From Acidovorax delafieldii 2AN (lineage in GTDB: Bacteria > Pseudomonadota > Gammaproteobacteria > Burkholderiales > Burkholderiaceae_C), in the NCBI RefSeq assembly GCF_000175235.1, contig NZ_ACQT01000001.1:1-64000 (forward strand): 64,000 bases of DNA, in the 5' to 3' direction. Made by a program: the position numbers and the translations under genes. The notes below the pieces were generated by a model that was given only the letters and a program-made list of their open reading frames with translations, did not search any database and was not told the origin of the DNA. Numbering within the stretch: position 1 is the stretch's first letter; each line of letters begins with the position of its first letter. Of the stretch, positions 25,776-34,716 are shown one piece after another.

Positions 25776-26373
25776 GCAATGTCTGGGAACTCGCTGCACC
25801 GTGCGATTTCGTTTGATGCATGTTTCCAAGGACCTGACATTCGCCCAGGGCCAAAGCCACGACCAGCTCTCGTCCCGCGCGTTGAACGTCGAACCGATGG
25901 CTCCCTGATGCCAGTCGGCAACATCTTGAGAAGCGCGACCCCAAGCCCGTGAACATCCCCGGATGCTCCGGGACACATTGCAACTCCCTTAACAGGCGCC
26001 TACTGCCCGAAGGGCTGTTACCCGTCTTCTTTTTCACAAGGAAACGGGAAATGCACCCCATTGAACAAACTATCGCAGCGCCCTCGGCGCATGTGCTCTG
26101 CCTTGGCACACCGTCACAGGCGACGCCAGCTGCGAAGAGGGCCGCGCCATCCCCAGTAAATACGCCTTCGAGGTCCACCTCAAGCGGACAGTGAATCCGC
26201 TGCCCTGCCGATGCGGAAAGAGCCGAAATCGCATGCCTGGTGGTTGACTGGTCCCATGCCTGCCTGGAGATGCGCTCGCCCTCATGCAACAGGAGAACCT
26301 GCACATGTTCCAATTCGCCTCTCGGAAGGCCATTGCCTTGTCCTCCATGGTCATATGCTGTAGCCTCCCCATC
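25776..26373. other. Gene-poor stretch
   Basis: A possible 47-codon frame starts at 26051 after GGGAA, but its product is low-complexity (Ser, Pro, Thr) and I do not support it. A long open frame on the minus strand (25573-26610) is antisense to the two small plus-strand genes and has no family features. Confidence 0.3.
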
Positions 26374-26583
26374 ATGAAAAGCACAGCCCCGACTTTCTAT
26401 GGATTGCGTGCCAATCAAGTGACCAGTCTCGCCAAAAAAGCCGTGGCCAATGCAGTTGCAGACAATGCGCGCGCCGGCATCTCCCTCACCGGGTTGGTCG
26501 ATGGCCGCGTGCAGAAGTTGCAAGCCACGGCCCCCCGCATTGCCAAGTTCCTGATGGAACAAAGCGATGCCCATGCGGGGTAG
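26374..26583 (+). CDS. Small helical hypothetical protein
   Basis: This 69-residue product has a helical core (LRANQVTSLAKKAVANAVAD, then LTGLVDGRVQKLQATA). No family is recognised. An earlier in-frame ATG at 26305 has AGGAG upstream and would add 23 less protein-like residues, so the start is uncertain. Confidence 0.4.
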   Translation: MKSTAPTFYGLRANQVTSLAKKAVANAVADNARAGISLTGLVDGRVQKLQATAPRIAKFLMEQSDAHAG

Positions 26584-26946
26584 GCAGACCGAGACTCGGC
26601 CCATCATCACCGTGTTTGCTGCTCCCCCCCTGCCCTGCAGGCCCTGTGCAACCCACCGAGAAGTGATAGCTCAGCGCCCCAGTCTGACCTCCGCTCTCTG
26701 CTCCACTCCCTTTGTCGAGCTAGTGGCCCCTTTAGCCTCAGAGCTTGGTTACGTCTAATGTTGTTTTTCGCCACTCGTCGCCCTATGTAGGCAACGGAAG
26801 TTAACAACCTCAACAGCCCAGCGGGTTCAAACAGCAGGTCTCCGTAAACCGGAACTGGCCTCGATGAATGCTAGGGGTCGCAAGCGTGCGATCGATTGCT
26901 GCAAAAGGCACGGGCTTCGTAGCCACCAAGTAGCAAGATTTCCCGC
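26584..26946. other. Gene-free stretch before integrase remnant
   Basis: Nothing recognised in 363 bases. Confidence 0.3.
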
Positions 26947-27366
26947 ATGCACAAAGACCAACCAACGCCTAGCAACCGCCTAGCAACCGCCTGGCTGACG
27001 CTTCCGACCGAAGGCGTGGCGTATTTCTACGATACGGACTCCTAAGGACTCGCGATCAGCGTCGGCAAGACCGGCCGGAAGAGTTTTCTGCTGTACCGCG
27101 AGATTCAGGGCAGACCAGAGCGCATCAAGATCGGGCGCTACTCGGATGTGACCATCGAGCAAGCCCGCAAGGAAGACATTGAAAAGTTCGAGCGCCACAT
27201 CAACACCGATAGGTACGGGGTCAGGCGCGGCACCAGCCTGCAGATCATCAGGAAGGTTGAACCACAAGGCCCCGGAGTTAACCAAGGTCTACGCCTGCTT
27301 AATGGTGGCTCCGGTTCGCAACGCCATGGAAGAAGCCACGGCGGCCATGCGCAGGACCGGCGAGCT
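26947..27366 (+). pseudogene. Tyrosine integrase remnant with internal deletion
   Basis: From ATG 26947 the frame reads TLPTEGVAYFYDTDS, stops at TAA (27044-27046), then continues in frame as GLAISVGKTGRKSFLLYREI, RIKIGRYSDVTIEQARK. This is the arm-binding N-terminal domain (DUF4102-type) of P4-like integrases. After about 27190 the frame changes and the sequence jumps to NHKAPELTKVYACLMV and NAMEEATAAM, which matches the extreme C-terminus of such integrases. The whole catalytic core is therefore missing. A short direct repeat (cctagcaaccg, twice) is at about 26971-26993. The element once had its integrase here; the AbiE genes sit directly downstream. Confidence 0.65.
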
Positions 27367-27400
27367 GCGAGGTCACAGCCCTCCCCGCTCGATTGAAAAT

Positions 27401-27426
27401 CGCATCACTTGTACAAAAGTAATGCG
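27401..27426. promoter_or_regulatory. AbiEi-type operator (inverted repeat)
   Basis: Arms CGCATCACTT and AAGTAATGCG are inverted complements with one mismatch and a 6-base spacer. The site is 20 bases upstream of the abiEi start. AbiEi antitoxins are known to repress their own operon by binding inverted repeats in this position. Confidence 0.6.
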
Positions 27427-27445
27427 AATACTAAACTCACCCCTC

Positions 27446-28045
27446 ATGAACCAGTCCGACCACATCCTCGAACTGGCCCGGCACCGGCGCGTGCTGCGGG
27501 CTGCGGATGTGCGCGAGCATGGCTGGTCACCGCAGCTTCTGATCCGGCTGCACCAGGCTGGCAAGCTGCAACGGTTCGCCCGTGGCCTGTACGGACTGCC
27601 TGACGCTGAAGTCACCGAGCACCAGACGCTGATCGAGGTCTGCCAGCGTGTGCCCAAGGCCGTGCTGTGTCTGCTGAGCGCGCTTCAATTCCATGAGATC
27701 GGCACGCAACTGCCGCACGAAGTGTGGATCGCGCTGCCCGAGGCGACACAGACCCCGGCGCTAAGCTACCCCACACTGCGCATCACACGCCTGCGCGGTG
27801 CCGCGTACAACGAAGGCATCCAGACCGTGACCGACCACGGCGCACCCATCCGTGTGTACAGCGCTGCCAAGACGGTGACCGACTGCTTCAAGTTCCGCAA
27901 CAAGATCGGCCTGGATGTGGCGCTGGAGGCACTGAAAGATGCTTGGCGCAGCCGCAAGGTCACCATGCCAGAGCTGAGCCACTTCGCCAAGACCAACCGC
28001 GTCGAACGTGTCATGCAGCCCTACCTGGAGGCAGTGACGCAATGA
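27446..28045 (+). CDS. abiEi: AbiEi antitoxin (type IV toxin-antitoxin)
   Basis: ATG 27446 gives a 199-residue protein. The N-terminal winged helix (ELARHRRVLRAADVREHG) binds DNA, and a central domain with FARGLYGLPDAEVTEHQTL and CLLSALQFHEIGT is typical of AbiEi antitoxins. The C-terminus (IRVYSAAKTVTDCFKFRNKI, then VALEALKDAW) is the antitoxin part that counters the toxin. The stop overlaps the toxin's ATG in an ATGA junction. An inverted repeat at 27401-27426 is the likely autorepression site. Upstream codons of the open frame belong to the integrase remnant. Confidence 0.9.
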   Translation: MNQSDHILELARHRRVLRAADVREHGWSPQLLIRLHQAGKLQRFARGLYGLPDAEVTEHQTLIEVCQRVPKAVLCLLSALQFHEIGTQLPHEVWIALPEATQTPALSYPTLRITRLRGAAYNEGIQTVTDHGAPIRVYSAAKTVTDCFKFRNKIGLDVALEALKDAWRSRKVTMPELSHFAKTNRVERVMQPYLEAVTQ

Positions 28046-28944
28046 CCAGCAACCTCTCCGCGTCGATTCTGGCCCGACTACTGACCCTCGCCAAGCAACG
28101 TGGCGACGACTACAACCTGCTGCTCAACCGCTTCGGCATGGAGCGCCTGCTGACCCGCGTCAGCCTGTCACCGCATGCTGACCGCTTCCTGCTCAAGGGC
28201 GCCCTGCTCTTTGCACTCTGGTACGACACCCCGCACCGGCCGACAAAGGACGCAGACTTGCTCGGCTTCGGCCCCGACGATGAGGCGAACCTGATCGCCA
28301 CCTTCCGCGAAATCGCCGCCATGGACCTGGGCGATGGCATTTTGTTTGATGCCGACTCCGTGAAGGCCGACGCCATTCGCGAGGACAACACCTACGGCGG
28401 AACGCGCATCACGCTGGTGGCACGCATCGGTTCCGCACGCTGCGCGCTGCAGGTCGATGTGGGCTTCGGGGACGCAGTGACGCCGAGGCCACAGACGGTG
28501 GCTTATCCCACCTTGCTAGGCGACTTCCCTGCCCCCACGCTGCGGGTCTATCCCGTCTACACCGTGATCGCCGAGAAGTACCAGGCCATGGTCATGCTGG
28601 GGCAAGCGAACAGCCGCATGAAGGATTTCTTCGACCTGGCGGTAATCGCACGGCGCACGGAACTGGACGGCGCCACGCTGGCGGCAGCCATTGCCGCCAC
28701 CTTTGCCCGACGCCAGACCGCCCTACCCACCGAGCGGCCCTTGGCACTGACCAAGCAGTTCAGCGAAGACGCCACTAAGCTGCGCCAATGGCAGGCCTTC
28801 CTGAACAAGAACCGTATCGAAGCCGCGAGCCTGGGTGACACCGTGGCGCTGCTGGACGACCTGCTGTGGCCGCCAACGGAGGTTGCCGCCGCTGGCGGTC
28901 AGGCTACGGCCATATGGCACCCAGAGACTTTGCGCTGGGTCTAG
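28042..28944 (+). CDS. abiEii: AbiEii nucleotidyltransferase toxin
   Basis: This 300-residue protein begins with a helical segment (ILARLLTLAKQRGDDYNLLL) and then a nucleotidyltransferase core: RFLLKGALLFALWYDTPHRP followed by TKDADLLGFG (the G-x-x-D-x-D pattern) and later VYPVYTVIAEKYQAMV and RMKDFFDLAVI, both typical of AbiEii. AbiE toxins of this fold modify tRNA or use nucleotides to stop growth upon phage infection, with AbiEi as antitoxin (type IV in the original description). Length and motifs are complete, so the pair is probably functional. It also works as a plasmid-stabilisation module. Confidence 0.9.
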   Translation: MTSNLSASILARLLTLAKQRGDDYNLLLNRFGMERLLTRVSLSPHADRFLLKGALLFALWYDTPHRPTKDADLLGFGPDDEANLIATFREIAAMDLGDGILFDADSVKADAIREDNTYGGTRITLVARIGSARCALQVDVGFGDAVTPRPQTVAYPTLLGDFPAPTLRVYPVYTVIAEKYQAMVMLGQANSRMKDFFDLAVIARRTELDGATLAAAIAATFARRQTALPTERPLALTKQFSEDATKLRQWQAFLNKNRIEAASLGDTVALLDDLLWPPTEVAAAGGQATAIWHPETLRWV

Positions 28945-28970
28945 CCTCAGCTGCAACGGCTCCGGCCGCA

Positions 28971-29158
28971 TCAAAGCACCGAGGGAACCTTCCGCTTCTC
29001 GACCGGCTGGATGTAGCGAGCCAGCACGGTATCGCTGCGGTGCCCGGTCTGCTCATGCATGAGCCATGTGGGCAGCGACGCCATCGCTGCCGTGGTCACG
29101 TAGCCTGCACGGAGGCTGTGGCCGGAAAACTCCTCCGGCTCACACGCCCGATGGCCTT
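28971..29158 (-). pseudogene. C-terminal fragment of a second tyrosine integrase
   Basis: On the minus strand the frame ending at TGA 28971 reads EEFSGHSLRAGYVTTAAM, then MHEQTGHRSDTVLARYI. It contains the catalytic H-x-x-R (GHSLRAGY), the second His (TGHRS) and the Tyr (ARYI). Upstream sequence loses the integrase pattern, so it is a remnant. It lies 26 bases after abiEii and faces it. Confidence 0.65.
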
Positions 29159-29874
29159 GATGTTTCGGTGGCTTGGCAGTGCTTGCATCCGTCTTTGACC
29201 TGGTGATAGACCAGCGATGGGCGGATCACGCACGTAGACCGCCATGGCAGTGGCTGAAACAGTGCCGCGACTGGTTCCGACGATCCACTCGGGCAAGTTG
29301 CTCTTCTGCTTCACGAACTCCAGCACTTCTTGAGCTCTACCGCGTCAGCGAGTACTCGCTTGACCGGCGGGACGAGCTCTTTGCAGACCTGGATGAGCTC
29401 CGAGACATCCTTCATTTCAAACTTTAACCTGAGCGCCGCCGTCATCTAGAGCTGCTGAAAGCCCTACAAGAAACTCCTGCGGAACCCTTGGAACTCAAGA
29501 ACTGAGTCCATATAGTTGGCTATCAGTGGCCCCGGCATCCGCTCTTCGCGGCCGGAATCCTTACCAGCCTTGGTGGTCGATTCAACGCTGGGGCTGAGAT
29601 AGATAGCCGCACCTTTGAATCGTGGCCATCTCTGTATTTGGCATCCGATCACTCCATGGCTTATCAGGAAGAGTTTCAAATCGAGGCCGGCCAGACGGCT
29701 GAAGGCCTAAGCCCAATGTTGCAGTTTCATATGGGCCGCGCAATCACCGCAGCCGCATGCTGCTCATTACCAACAGCCGCAAAATAATTCAGAATTTCAT
29801 TCGCAGAGCGTTGTGGTGTCTGCTGTTTCGCAGACAATTGTAAAAGTGACATTCAATCTGAATAAAGGAAATTT
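29159..29874. other. Decayed stretch upstream of H-NS
   Basis: Several short open frames exist on both strands but none has family features. The part up to about 29430 may be further decayed integrase sequence. The last 80 bases before 29875 are AT-rich and probably carry the promoter of the H-NS-like gene. Confidence 0.35.
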
Positions 29875-30177
29875 GTGACTACTGCTCTCAACTACAAGGA
29901 ACTCTTGGCGCAACGCGAAGCACTTGATGCGCAGATCGCAAGCGCACGTAAAGCCGAGACTTCGGCTGCCGTTCAGACAGCACGGCAGTTGGTCGCTGAG
30001 TTCAGCCTCAGCGTGAATGATGTTTTTGGAGGTCAACGGAAAGCGACCCGCAGCAACAAGGGCTCCACCGTAGCGCCCAAATACCGAAACACAGCCACAG
30101 GAGAAACTTGGACTGGGCGCGGCAAAGCACCTAAGTGGATTGCGGGTCAGGACCGCACCAAGTTTTTAATCGACTAA
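29875..30177 (+). CDS. H-NS family nucleoid-associated protein
   Basis: The start is GTG 29875 with AAAGGAA upstream. The 100-residue product has an N-terminal coiled-coil oligomerisation region (YKELLAQREALDAQIASARK) and the C-terminal H-NS DNA-binding motif (YRNTATGETWTGRGKAPKW, the G-x-T-W-x-G-R-G-K loop). Plasmid-borne H-NS proteins silence horizontally acquired AT-rich genes and reduce fitness cost. Length and motif are complete for the short Betaproteobacterial subfamily (Bv3F/BpH3-type). Confidence 0.9.
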   Translation: MTTALNYKELLAQREALDAQIASARKAETSAAVQTARQLVAEFSLSVNDVFGGQRKATRSNKGSTVAPKYRNTATGETWTGRGKAPKWIAGQDRTKFLID

Positions 30178-30680
30178 CGGCCGAACGATTGATCCCATCT
30201 TGAGATGGCCTAACAGGCTCTGAACTACTGGTTTAACCACCTGCGGCCGAGAACATCGACTATTCACAACGAGCTACCAGCGGTCATTCGGTCGCGGCAA
30301 TCTCAGAAGTATCTGGTGCTTCGCACGATCTCATATGTTCGTATACCAGTTCGCGCAACTTGGCCTTTGTCTTGGTGTTTCATACTTGGCCTTTTGCCAA
30401 TTTAGATCGACAGTGCGCGCGTGCGGCGCGACGATCGCACAAACGTAAAGTGGCAACAGTCTCCCAATTGGGCTTGCCGTCGATATCGAACCGACCACAA
30501 CCCGCGTTGTCTCCCCCGTGCAAACGTGGTGCCTTTGGCTGGAGGCGGCTAATGGTCTAAGGCCTGGGCGAGGTCCTTGCATATCTTTAGATAGATATGC
30601 ATGTTTGGCCAAACTACCACCTCGGATTGTTGCCCTTGGGGCAATCGATCGTTTTCACCCAATCCTCCGGCAACCTCACC
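30178..30680. other. Gene-free stretch after H-NS
   Basis: No supported gene. No terminator with a clear T-run seen. Confidence 0.3.
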
Positions 30681-30905
30681 TCACCAAGGCTTCCAACGCT
30701 GCTGGCGCCCCTGCGACAACTCCCCCAGCGGTCGCATTTCTTTGATGGCGATCGTCGTGGCTTCGTGTTGGGCAAACCTCCTGCGCACTTCCCGTTCCAA
30801 CTCGTGTGCAATGCCACGTGCTTTCTTCTCTCCGCGCAGTGCCCGCAACCGCCATTCGCGGGCTTGTGCAACTAAATTATCGTCCGGTAGTTCTCGTATG
30901 TTCAT
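30681..30905 (-). CDS. Small basic helical plasmid protein
   Basis: ATG 30905 gives a 74-residue product, MNIRELPDDNLVAQAREWRL then ALRGEKKARGIAHELEREVR. The composition (basic, strongly helical) and pattern look like a conserved small protein of Betaproteobacterial plasmids. The function is unknown. I see no clear ribosome-binding site, and an upstream in-frame ATG at 30974 is an alternative start. Confidence 0.5.
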   Translation of the reverse strand: MNIRELPDDNLVAQAREWRLRALRGEKKARGIAHELEREVRRRFAQHEATTIAIKEMRPLGELSQGRQQRWKPW

Positions 30906-31798
30906 AGCAATGGCATTGTGCCGGGGCAACGACTGTGCCTCATTCGTTGAAGCTAGCGTAAAAATCAATGGCACCAGTTGTTCGGTTCTTGTCAGCGAAC
31001 AACGCTGATTTAGGGCCTACTGAAACAGTGTACTTAGGGTGCATCTGCTTGTTTGGGTGAGAACGTTCCGCTGTGGCACATCCCCTGCGTTTAATACGCC
31101 TGTCCGCAAACGCCGCAAGAGTCGCGCCCTGTGAATACACAAGCCCGAAGTCAGAGCCTCACTTTGGGTGGGTACTTTTTGCCCCTCAAAAAGGCTCAAT
31201 GGGGCTGCACGGATGACATGTAAAACGCCGTGAAAGAGACCTGTGATGGGCTTCTGTGAGTGTGAAACCCTATAGAAATCCTGAGCCAGCCGCAAGTTGA
31301 AAACACTGCACAAGGCTCTCTCAATGAAGATTCAAAGATTCAGTGAAGGTAAGGCACATCCAAGCATTGCAACGCTCTCTTCTATTGCACGGCAGTGCGA
31401 CCAATTGTTGACATTGCTTCAGATTAAAGTCGTTTCTAAATACGTCATACCGCGCCATCTTTAGCTGTTCAAAGTGGTCGCGCATTCGGACTGGTCACAT
31501 CGCGGGGAACACTCCGGCTTGCCATCCTGCCGTTGCGTTGCAGGCTCAATCATATTGACCGCTATTCAGCGGCGTCTGATCCACTTCCGCGACTGTACAT
31601 TCTGCGGCCCCAATGCAAGGGCCCCACTCCGACTCGTCGGGCCTCAATTTTCTTGAATTCCAGCGATATGCCGGCCATCCGCACCGCAGCTTCGAATGCA
31701 AGGCTTCTTTGACTGCGACACGAATCCGTCCGGTACCGGCCTTGTGGACCAGATCATTGGTCCTCCAGTCATCGTCGCAGGACGGAACGTAGAGGTGA
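30906..31798. other. Gene-free stretch upstream of the partition locus
   Basis: About 0.9 kb with no supported gene. It leads into the parS-containing region 31799-32233. Confidence 0.35.
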
Positions 31799-31814
31799 CT
31801 TTCAGCGCTGAAAG
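31799..31814. promoter_or_regulatory. parS-like site 1
   Basis: Perfect palindrome CTTTCAGCGCTGAAAG, 443 bases upstream of parA. The same 16-mer recurs at 32044, 32215 and 33104. Presumed ParB-binding site. Confidence 0.7.
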
Positions 31815-32041
31815 CCCACCGACGTGTGGGCAAAAACAACAAAACATGATCAAACTGCAAATATTAGATTCCGTCACCCATCCGCACCGGTGAAATAGCA
31901 ACCCTCGTCGAGAGTCAGGCGAGGCAAGAATCCGAGACTAGAGCGCAGCCGCCCTTTCGCCACAGGGAAGCAAAACATTCAGGCAACAACGCATTAATGC
32001 GCACACTAGCGCCACCCATCAAACCCCACGTGCCCTAACTC

Positions 32042-32061
32042 GACTTTCAGCGCTGAAAGTC
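32042..32061. promoter_or_regulatory. parS-like site 2
   Basis: A 20-base perfect palindrome with the CTTTCAGCGCTGAAAG core, extended by GA and TC on the sides. About 200 bases upstream of parA. Confidence 0.75.
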
Positions 32062-32211
32062 TCACGATAGCCGGCAAACACCCCGACCAAGCAGCCCTCC
32101 TTTTTTCGATCTGCGTTTATATGCACTAGCCAGCATCAATTGAGTCAAACGTTGCAAGTAGCAATAAATTAAACACGAATCCGTCATACAATTCCGGCCA
32201 CGGACTCAAGG

Positions 32212-32233
32212 CGACTTTCAGCGCTGAAAGTCG
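32212..32233. promoter_or_regulatory. parS-like site 3 at the parA promoter
   Basis: The longest copy, a 22-base perfect palindrome with the same core, ends 23 bases before the parA start. Its position suggests that ParB binding here also controls parAB transcription. Confidence 0.75.
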
Positions 32234-32256
32234 GACTCAACTACCAGGAGCAAGCG

Positions 32257-32931
32257 ATGACAGCAAAAGTGGTCACAGTTTTCAATCAGAAGGGCGGCTG
32301 TGGGAAAACCACCATAGCGATGAGCCTTGCCGGCTCCCTTGGGCTTCGGGGATATGCATCGCTGGTCGTGGACATGGACCCACAAGGAACTGCGAGCCGT
32401 TGGTCGAGCGCCGCTCCCGAGGGACGCCCGTTTCCCGCGTCCGTGATGAGTCTTGCCCCAATGGAGGGCAAAATGCACAGAGAAGTAAAAAATCACATTG
32501 ATAGGTTTGATGTGATTTTTATTGACTGCCCCCCAGCAATGAGTTCTGCAGCACCAACCTCTGCCATGCTTGTTTCGGATCTCGCACTGATTCCCTTAGT
32601 ACCTAGCCCCGCGGATATTTGGGCAGCAGAATCTGCCAAGAAACTTGCCGAAGCAGCGCAGGCCAATAATGAAGAACTAGTAGCTCGCGTCGTTGCCAAT
32701 ATGGTTCAACGATCAACATCGCTCGCAAAGGAACTTTTGGAGCTTTTGGGCGAAGACGAGGACTTTCCGTTACTCAAGACGACACTGGGATCGCGAGCGG
32801 CCTTCCGTGAAGCTCAGATTCTCGGATCGACCGTTCATCAAGTTCCCAGAGCAACAGCAGCCGTGGAGGAAGTCGAGCTGATGGCAGACGAAGTTCTCGG
32901 TCTCTTGAAGCTTCCGCTGCGGAAAAAATAA
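32257..32931 (+). CDS. parA: ParA partition ATPase
   Basis: This 224-residue protein begins VVTVFNQKGGCGKTTIAMSL, the deviant Walker A of ParA/MinD ATPases (signature KGGxGKT at 12-18), then VVDMDPQGTASRW (switch I region) and FIDCPPAMSS (Walker B). It lacks the N-terminal helix-turn-helix domain of the long ParA proteins, so it is a short (type Ib-like) ParA. It moves plasmid copies by ATP-dependent binding to the nucleoid, triggered by ParB at parS. parB follows 9 bases downstream. Confidence 0.93.
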   Translation: MTAKVVTVFNQKGGCGKTTIAMSLAGSLGLRGYASLVVDMDPQGTASRWSSAAPEGRPFPASVMSLAPMEGKMHREVKNHIDRFDVIFIDCPPAMSSAAPTSAMLVSDLALIPLVPSPADIWAAESAKKLAEAAQANNEELVARVVANMVQRSTSLAKELLELLGEDEDFPLLKTTLGSRAAFREAQILGSTVHQVPRATAAVEEVELMADEVLGLLKLPLRKK

Positions 32932-32940
32932 GGAGTGAAG

Positions 32941-33939
32941 ATGAGCTCAAAAATTGACCGAAAAGCTGCGATGAGAGCTTCGCTCTCTGCAGAAAAGAAG
33001 GATGTGAACGCACGTTTCGCAACTGCGGATGCTGTACTTGCCGAGCGGCCTTCTGGTTTAGCAGTTGCAGTGCCCACCCCCGCAGTGGCTGACTCTGGTC
33101 GGGCTTTCAGCGCTGAAAGTCCGCTCCCCAATCAACAGCAAATCGTCCGAGCGCCTCTTGAAAAGGTGCATGAAAATCCGCTAAACGCACGATACATCTA
33201 CAACCCTGATGTTGTTAAGGAATTGGCAGCATCAATCGCCACCCGCGGCCAGATGGTCCCCGCGTCGGCGATCGAACATCCGACGATCGTAGGTGACTAT
33301 CTGCTGATCGACGGCCACTATCGCAAGAAGGCGCTCGCCTCAGCTGGCCAACACACAATTGATCTGGTTATCCGTCGTCACGAAAGTGATATCGAACTTT
33401 ATCGAATGAGCTGGTTGCTCAATGAGGAGCGCAACGCGCAGAGCCCTCTGGACAACGCATTCGCCTGGCGAAAGCTAATTGATAAGGGCCTAGTGCAGAC
33501 AGAGAATCAAATTGCAGAGTTGCTGGGTGTCTCACTCTCCACAGTGAACAAAACGATTGCACTTCTAGGCTTACCAACGGCAGCTCTCGACAAGATGCGT
33601 GATCGACCAGAAAAATTCGGGGTATTCACGGGATATGAGCTAACGCTTGCAGCGAAGAAGCTCAACGAGCCAGAGCTGCTCGAACTAGTAGACCGCATTG
33701 TGGTCGAAGATCTTTCATCCCGACAAGTCAGTGCCATTCGCACCAAAATCGAAACGGGCGATACGCGCAAGCGCAAAGAAACATCAAGGCAGTACAAGAT
33801 CCAACGTACTGGCCAACAGATTGGCTCACTCAAGGAATGGGACTCAGGCAAGGTGGCTCTTGAAGTCCTTCTACCAGATCCCAAAGAGAGAGCTGCCTTG
33901 GTCGCAGAGCTCAGGAGCCGCTTCGGCTTGGCCGACTAG
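32941..33939 (+). CDS. parB: ParB partition protein with a parS-like site inside its gene
   Basis: ATG 32941 follows AGGAG by five bases; a GTG six bases earlier is less likely because it overlaps that site. The 332-residue protein has a disordered N-terminus, then a ParB/Sulfiredoxin-type CTPase domain (VHENPLNARYIYNPDVVKEL, GDYLLIDGHYRKKAL), and a helix-turn-helix domain (QIAELLGVSLSTVNKTIALL). The C-terminus is probably the dimerisation domain. It binds parS and stimulates ParA. Residues near 53-58 are encoded by a perfect copy of the parS-like palindrome (33104-33119), so the gene contains its own predicted binding site. Confidence 0.93.
   Translation: MSSKIDRKAAMRASLSAEKKDVNARFATADAVLAERPSGLAVAVPTPAVADSGRAFSAESPLPNQQQIVRAPLEKVHENPLNARYIYNPDVVKELAASIATRGQMVPASAIEHPTIVGDYLLIDGHYRKKALASAGQHTIDLVIRRHESDIELYRMSWLLNEERNAQSPLDNAFAWRKLIDKGLVQTENQIAELLGVSLSTVNKTIALLGLPTAALDKMRDRPEKFGVFTGYELTLAAKKLNEPELLELVDRIVVEDLSSRQVSAIRTKIETGDTRKRKETSRQYKIQRTGQQIGSLKEWDSGKVALEVLLPDPKERAALVAELRSRFGLAD
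33104..33119. promoter_or_regulatory. parS-like site 4 inside parB
   Basis: A perfect CTTTCAGCGCTGAAAG within the 5' part of parB. In frame it encodes part of the disordered N-terminal linker, so it is tolerated by the protein. Confidence 0.7.
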
Positions 33940-34716
33940 GACGTGTCGTCTATCAGTGCCTCTGCTGTTGAGAGTTACAGCCCCCGCGCCAGCTGCAAGG
34001 GGTGAGTAAAGGATGTGCACTCCTTGATGCCCAGTGGGAGTGTATCCAGGATCTGCTACCCGGCCAAGCAGTGCAGCCGGGATCACGCCCAGAGTCAAAC
34101 TGCCCCCAGCAAACGGTACGTTTTGCTCCTATAGAAATAGCTGCAAACGATTTACAGACAGGGACCTGAAGCGTTTTCCATCCCACAGCAGGAACCTCTT
34201 TCCCGGGCGGGTGGATGCCGCCTACAAGCCCCGGCGTCGCATGCGACGAACCCCCAGCTCCGCCACTAAGAGCCCCAAGACGGAAACGGACCAGACCTCG
34301 AGCGAGGGCACAGCCACTTTGTGACGCGTGCTTGGGTAATCGGTGTCACCGAACCAAGTCGTCCCGCCGTCGATGCTGGCTAGGAACGTACCAGCCGATC
34401 CAAACCCACCCGCAAAAGTGGGCACGGTGTTGGACTCAACCCATCGTGGCGGCAACTGCCCCTAGAGACGTGGCCGAGTACGTATTCACCGCCGCCACCA
34501 CCCATGGAACTGTGACCTGTGCCATGGTCCAGGGCGAACAGCCTCAACGTCACGTTGGTGGCAGTATCTACATTGTCGGCGTGACCTTTTGCGCCACCAA
34601 CAATCTGTCCTGCAAGTTCACGGCTAACACCAAGGTTTATCAGGCGATGTTAGACAGTATCCCCAACACGCCTCCTGAAGCTGGAGCTACGGTTCTCAAA
34701 GCCCATATGGGAAGAG
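33940..34716. other. Decayed stretch after parB
   Basis: This holds the sorting-tag remnant at 34222-34455. Two short plus-strand stretches around 34450-34640 look partly protein-like (YVFTAATTHGTVTCAMV) but lack a start and family features. Probably remnants. Confidence 0.35.
34222..34455 (-). pseudogene. C-terminal fragment of an IPTL/PEP-CTERM-type exported protein
   Basis: The minus-strand frame ends VAVPSLEVWSVSVLGLLVAE followed by a basic RRMRRRGL tail. This is the tripartite C-terminal sorting signal of IPTL-CTERM or PEP-CTERM proteins: short motif, transmembrane helix, basic tail. Only about 75 residues are open and no start or signal peptide is present, so it is a remnant of a larger surface or exported protein. 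Confidence 0.5.

Larger units (their letters stand above)
31815..32256. other. parA leader region
   Basis: This region lies between the first parS-like site and parA. It contains parS-like sites 2 and 3 and the parAB promoter. No gene is seen. Confidence 0.5.

Noticed and set aside
26051-26194. 47-codon plus-strand frame after GGGAA
   Set aside because: Low-complexity Ser/Pro/Thr product with no family resemblance; not supported.
25573-26610. 345-codon minus-strand open frame
   Set aside because: No protein features and antisense to two small genes with better start signals.
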